Source of the DNA: Kangiella sp.
GTDB taxonomy: Bacteria; Pseudomonadota; Gammaproteobacteria; Enterobacterales; Kangiellaceae
Assembly (NCBI GenBank): GCA_002733465.1
Contig: NVVT01000001.1
Span: forward strand, 189,316 to 197,320
Direction: 5' to 3'
Length of the DNA stretch: 8,005 bases
Shown: positions 5,254 through 8,005 of the stretch, piece by piece
How the letters are laid out: every line of letters begins with the position of its first letter
Numbering within the stretch: the stretch's first letter is position 1
Position numbers and translations under genes: made by a program
The notes under the pieces: model-generated
What the model saw: only the letters and a program-made list of their open reading frames with translations
The model's database searches: none
Told to the model about the DNA's origin: nothing

Positions 5254-6501
5254 TTACCATCTATTAAATCTAGTTGGGCGATACGGGCAAGCATCAATCT
5301 CAGATGTTTTACCATTCAACATATCAGCAACCATAAATCCGGTTACTGCAGCAAGGGTCATTCCAAGATGCTGATGTCCAAAAGCATAAAATACTTTGTT
5401 CGATCGACTAGAAAAGCCAATCACCGGAAGAGAATCCGGTAACGAGGGACGAAAACCCATCCAAACGGATTCTTCCCGCAACTCCAACTCAGGTAGCATA
5501 CTTTTCGCCAATGGTAGTAACCGCCTTATGCGATCATAATTTGGTTTAGCGTTTAAGCCAGCAAGCTCGACTTGACTGGTCATTCTTAAACCGGTTTCCA
5601 TAGGCGATAATACGAAAGAATATTCTGCATTCACTACAGGTCTATTTAATAGATCCGCGCCCAAGGAAGGTAACATAATGTGATAACCCCGCTCAGTATC
5701 TAACGGTATATTATCACCCATCTGTTTAGCCAAGTTACGAGACCAAGCACCAGAAGCAACAACTACCTTATCAGCGTTAATACTACCATTTATGCCATTA
5801 AGGTATACTTTATCACCATTAGTCTTTATCTCCGCCACATCAAATTTTTGGTATTGTCCACCTTGGGTTACTAACAACTTAACCATACCTTCTACTAGTT
5901 TTTGCGGATTGGTTACGCTTAAACAATCTTTTTGATAGAAGCCATGTTTATAGATTGGTGCTAGGTTGGGTTCTAGATCTCGAATGGCGTCTGAGTCTAG
6001 TAACTCATATTTTGTACCCATTTTATCAAACATCTCTCGAGATCGAGCGGTTTTATTAAAGGTGTTTTCCGACTCATAAACCTTGAGCCAGCCCGTATCT
6101 TTGAACAATTTTGATAATTCATTTTTATCGGTTAGTAATTGCCAGCTATCTACCGCATTTTTTGACAATGCGTGTAAATCGAATGCGTTTTGATTAAATT
6201 TAGTAGTTCTTCCTTGCAAAACAAAACGCACTAACCAAGGAAAGATTCTATGTAAATATGAAGGCTTAATAAACAAGGGAGAATGTTTTTGAGTAATCAT
6301 ACTAGCCACATCAGATAAGATATCCGGTGTCGCTGTAGGTAAGCACGATCCGTTAACAATTGCACCTGCGTTACCAAAAGAGGCTCCGCTACATGGCTCT
6401 GATCTATCGACTAGAATAACGTCGTGTCCGCTCTTTTGCAAAGCCAACGCAGAAGCCGCTCCAACGACTCCAGCACCAATTACGATTATTTTGCTACTCA
6501 T
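5254..6501 (-). CDS. dadA: FAD-dependent D-amino-acid dehydrogenase (DadA-like)
   Basis: A 415-residue flavoprotein of the DAO family. The N-terminal Rossmann motif is VIGAGVVG (7-14) with the ribose-binding acid at D32 (VILVDRSEP). It is followed by SFGNAGAI (41-48), the DadA-type flavin loop. Further blocks are ASGAWS (249-254), TERGYHI (269-275), WMGFRPSLPDSLPVIG (347-362) and the closing YAFGHQHLGMTLA (372-384). Length fits DadA (about 430 residues). Such enzymes oxidise D-amino acids to 2-keto acids and ammonia and pass electrons to the respiratory chain from the inner face of the membrane. Close relatives include D-hydroxyproline dehydrogenases, so the preferred substrate is open. The deacylase three genes downstream supports D-amino-acid use. 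The ATG at 6499-6501 immediately precedes the Rossmann fold; its Shine-Dalgarno is weak. No clear terminator separates it from the TA pair, so read-through is possible. Confidence 0.88.
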   Translation of the reverse strand: MSSKIIVIGAGVVGAASALALQKSGHDVILVDRSEPCSGASFGNAGAIVNGSCLPTATPDILSDVASMITQKHSPLFIKPSYLHRIFPWLVRFVLQGRTTKFNQNAFDLHALSKNAVDSWQLLTDKNELSKLFKDTGWLKVYESENTFNKTARSREMFDKMGTKYELLDSDAIRDLEPNLAPIYKHGFYQKDCLSVTNPQKLVEGMVKLLVTQGGQYQKFDVAEIKTNGDKVYLNGINGSINADKVVVASGAWSRNLAKQMGDNIPLDTERGYHIMLPSLGADLLNRPVVNAEYSFVLSPMETGLRMTSQVELAGLNAKPNYDRIRRLLPLAKSMLPELELREESVWMGFRPSLPDSLPVIGFSSRSNKVFYAFGHQHLGMTLAAVTGFMVADMLNGKTSEIDACPYRPTRFNRW

Positions 6502-6543
6502 ATAAAATTTTCATTACATTTTTTAAATGATTTAATTCAATCA

Positions 6544-6571
6544 ATTATAAACAAGTGCACTTTATCAACAA
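6544..6571 (-). promoter_or_regulatory. Candidate promoter of the dadA-like gene with a palindrome in the spacer
   Basis: The minus strand has a perfect -10 TATAAT (6544-6549) and a partial -35 TTGTTG (6566-6571) with a 16-bp spacer. The predicted leader is about 36 bases. The spacer contains the perfect 10-bp palindrome AAGTGCACTT (6553-6562), a position where a bound repressor would block RNA polymerase. Which regulator, if any, cannot be told from the sequence. Confidence 0.45.
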
Positions 6572-6609
6572 AATGCTAGAGATATTATTCGTTCTATCTA
6601 AAAAAGTGA

Positions 6610-6623
6610 TTGATAATTATCAA
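6610..6623. promoter_or_regulatory. Perfect 14-bp palindrome upstream of the dadA-like promoter
   Basis: TTGATAATTATCAA is its own reverse complement. It is centred about 80 bases upstream of the predicted transcription start of the dehydrogenase, where activators often bind. It partly resembles a Fur box (about 12 of 19 to the GATAAT-type consensus) and also fits the loose LysR-type T-N11-A pattern. Neither assignment is firm, and AT-rich palindromes occur by chance. Confidence 0.4.
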
Positions 6624-6654
6624 ATATTATTCCATTTGTGTTATTTCTTATCAC

Positions 6655-6678
6655 ACAGTGAAAAAGTTATTTCACTGT
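6655..6678. repeat. 9-bp perfect inverted repeat
   Basis: ACAGTGAAA (6655-6663) is followed after six bases by TTTCACTGT (6670-6678), a perfect 9-bp stem. No T-run follows on either strand, so it is not a standard terminator. It lies between the receptor terminator and the dehydrogenase promoter and could be a protein site or an RNA hairpin. Confidence 0.6.
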
Positions 6679-6715
6679 TTCTATTAAGCCTATAATTTAA
6701 GGATTAAAAAGAGGC

Positions 6716-6748
6716 AAAAAAAAACCAACACCGAAGTGTTGGTTTTTT
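6716..6748 (-). terminator. Rho-independent terminator of the TonB-dependent receptor gene
   Basis: On the minus strand the hairpin is AACCAACAC-TTCG-GTGTTGGTT (6723-6744), a 9-bp core extended by flanking A-T pairs to 13, followed by a T-run (nine Ts at 6716-6724). The loop is C(UUCG)G, an exceptionally stable RNA tetraloop. It begins 21 bases after the receptor stop codon. The A-tract on the other side gives six Ts in the plus direction, but no plus-strand gene needs it. Confidence 0.93.
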
Positions 6749-6769
6749 CGTTACTTCACTAACTAAGTT

Positions 6770-8005
6770 CTAATCGAAGCTATATGAAAGATTCATATAA
6801 TAGAAACGACCATTAGAGCCATAGGGTGTGACCGTTGAATAAGCACGGCCAGACGAAGTACTTAAGCCAACGTCATTAATTGGCGCTTGTGGCCCTCTTT
6901 CATCGGAAATATTATTAATACCGAAAGCAAAGCCCATAGATTCACTAACATCTAAACTGAATTCCGTATCAAAAAGGATTGCAGAAGGTCCGCTGATACT
7001 TGGACCATACTGCTCGAAAGTACCATAATGACTAACACGCCCCATCAGACTCCAAGCATCAGATTCATAAGTGGTGGTGAAGGAACCTTTGGTGTCAGGT
7101 ATCCCGTTTTCTATACGACCTATCTTTCTATCATCAGTATTAGGACCGAAACGATCTAAACTGGTGTCTACCCAAGCAAAAGCTAAAGCATATAACATAT
7201 CGCCGCCAAACGCTTCATTGGAATAGTTTGCAACCAATTCAATACCTTCAGTGGTTGTATCGAATTCATTAGTAAAGAATTTAACCGAAGTTAAGCCAAT
7301 AGCATCAGAAACGCCTGAATCAGTCAATTGTTGTCGTTGTGCATCCGATAAAGGAATTGCTGACGTTAGAGTAATTCTATCGGTCACTTCAACTTTAAAA
7401 TAATCAGCGGTTAGAAAGAAATCGCCATTTTCATAAACAAATCCAGCAGCAATACTGAATGCTTCTTCCGGTGTTAGCGCTACGCCGCCAAACAGTGCTG
7501 AAACAGGATTAGTAGGCGGTAACGTGGCAACGTCTTGTAAGATACCAAACGTATTAGTTGTAGTTTGAACAGTTCGAACATTGGCTTGACCAATAGTTGG
7601 TGCGCGAAAACCAGTACTTACAGAAGCACGAAGCTTTAAACTATCAGAGACGGTATACAAACCCGCTAGCTTCCAATCGAAAGTAGAGCCAAAGTCACTA
7701 AAGTCTTCAAATCTAGCCGCCATTTGAGCCAAGAAATCTTCCGATACATCATACTCAACATCAAGATAAACCGCTTTACTGGTTCGGCTAGAGCTACCCG
7801 CATCAGCAGGTTTAAAACCAGGGAATCCATTGGAACCAATACTAAAACCTTGAGAAACTAGAGGGCCTTGTGCAAAAGAAGGTAAGTCACCCGAGACAAT
7901 GGTGAATTGTGCTCGACGAATTTCTGCACCGTAGGACATTACAAAATTATCGAAATCTTTGGAAAAATCAGCATTAAACGCTTGTTCCAATTGTGTATAA
8001 CCACC
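6770..8005 (-). CDS. TonB-dependent outer-membrane receptor, C-terminal part (partial, runs off the right edge)
   Basis: The reading frame is open to the window edge (411 codons, first complete codons GGT GGT TAT). The TTG at 7988-7990 is an internal Leu, not a start. The protein shows the alternating strands of a TonB-dependent receptor barrel: YGAEIRR near the start, YLDVEYDVSEDF, FDWKLAGLYTVSDSLKLRASVSTGFRAPT (the GFRAPT motif is a family hallmark, fragment residues 132-137), FFLTADYFKVEVTDRI, GIELVANYS, and the last strand RFYYMNLSYSFD. Barrel ends usually finish on an aromatic residue; here one Asp follows the Phe. The plug domain, TonB box and signal peptide lie outside the window. Such receptors import siderophores, vitamin B12, sugars or peptides across the outer membrane; the ligand cannot be told. 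Its own terminator separates it from the dehydrogenase gene. Confidence 0.92.
   Translation of the reverse strand, partial: GGYTQLEQAFNADFSKDFDNFVMSYGAEIRRAQFTIVSGDLPSFAQGPLVSQGFSIGSNGFPGFKPADAGSSSRTSKAVYLDVEYDVSEDFLAQMAARFEDFSDFGSTFDWKLAGLYTVSDSLKLRASVSTGFRAPTIGQANVRTVQTTTNTFGILQDVATLPPTNPVSALFGGVALTPEEAFSIAAGFVYENGDFFLTADYFKVEVTDRITLTSAIPLSDAQRQQLTDSGVSDAIGLTSVKFFTNEFDTTTEGIELVANYSNEAFGGDMLYALAFAWVDTSLDRFGPNTDDRKIGRIENGIPDTKGSFTTTYESDAWSLMGRVSHYGTFEQYGPSISGPSAILFDTEFSLDVSESMGFAFGINNISDERGPQAPINDVGLSTSSGRAYSTVTPYGSNGRFYYMNLSYSFD

Noticed and set aside
5239..5442. Plus-strand open frame of 67 codons beginning between the TA pair and dadA.
   Set aside because: It is antisense to the conserved FAD-binding C-terminus of the dehydrogenase; no protein family features are seen.
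6637..6655. CRP-like half sites TGTG and TCACA upstream of the dadA-like gene.
   Set aside because: The half sites are three bases further apart than the TGTGA-N6-TCACA consensus allows, and the inner bases do not match.
7988..7990. TTG as the start of the TonB-dependent receptor.
   Set aside because: The frame stays open upstream to the window edge, and a receptor needs a signal peptide and plug domain before the barrel, so this is an internal Leu codon.

Overview
The window is AT-rich DNA in which every supported gene reads leftward (minus strand). Gene content (TonB-dependent receptor, DadA-type dehydrogenase, lipoprotein amidohydrolase, PiT/DUF47 pair, RelE-type toxin-antitoxin) suggests a Gram-negative bacterium, most likely a marine-type gammaproteobacterium of the Alteromonadales/Kangiellaceae sort. 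That placement rests on protein style only and is low confidence.

Layout in the direction of transcription (right to left). (1) 8005-6770: the C-terminal part of a TonB-dependent outer-membrane receptor, closed by a strong terminator with a UUCG tetraloop (6716-6748). (2) 6502-6769: a 268-base intergenic region with a candidate sigma70 promoter for the next gene, two perfect palindromes and a 9-bp inverted repeat. (3) 6501-5254: a DadA-like FAD-dependent D-amino-acid dehydrogenase. (4) 5141-4597: an antitoxin/RelE-family toxin pair whose stop and start codons overlap, with a good ribosome binding site and an extended -10 promoter. (5) 4576-3026: a lipoprotein N-acyl-D-amino-acid deacylase-like amidohydrolase, starting only 20 bases after the toxin. 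(6) 2892-1168: a two-gene operon of a PhoU-like DUF47 protein and a short PiT phosphate transporter. (7) 1167-962: a 206-base intergenic region holding four tandem 17-bp repeat units that abut the candidate promoter of the next gene. (8) 961-110: a calcineurin-type metallophosphoesterase. (9) 87-1: the possible start of a further membrane-protein gene that has a Shine-Dalgarno sequence but no ATG/GTG/TTG at the expected place.

Two functional themes appear. The deacylase (probably periplasmic) and the dehydrogenase would together release and oxidise D-amino acids, with the TA pair sitting between them. The TonB receptor could supply substrate, but this is speculative because it has its own terminator. 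The DUF47-PiT pair is a standard low-affinity phosphate uptake operon, followed by a phosphoesterase of unknown substrate. No RNA genes, insertion sequences, CRISPR arrays or phage genes were seen, and no gene-free stretch exceeds 300 bases. I see no convincing new defence or mobile system. The most unusual items are the 17-bp repeat array, the possible non-canonical start at the left edge, the TA pair embedded in a D-amino-acid locus, and the substituted metal-site cysteine in the deacylase.
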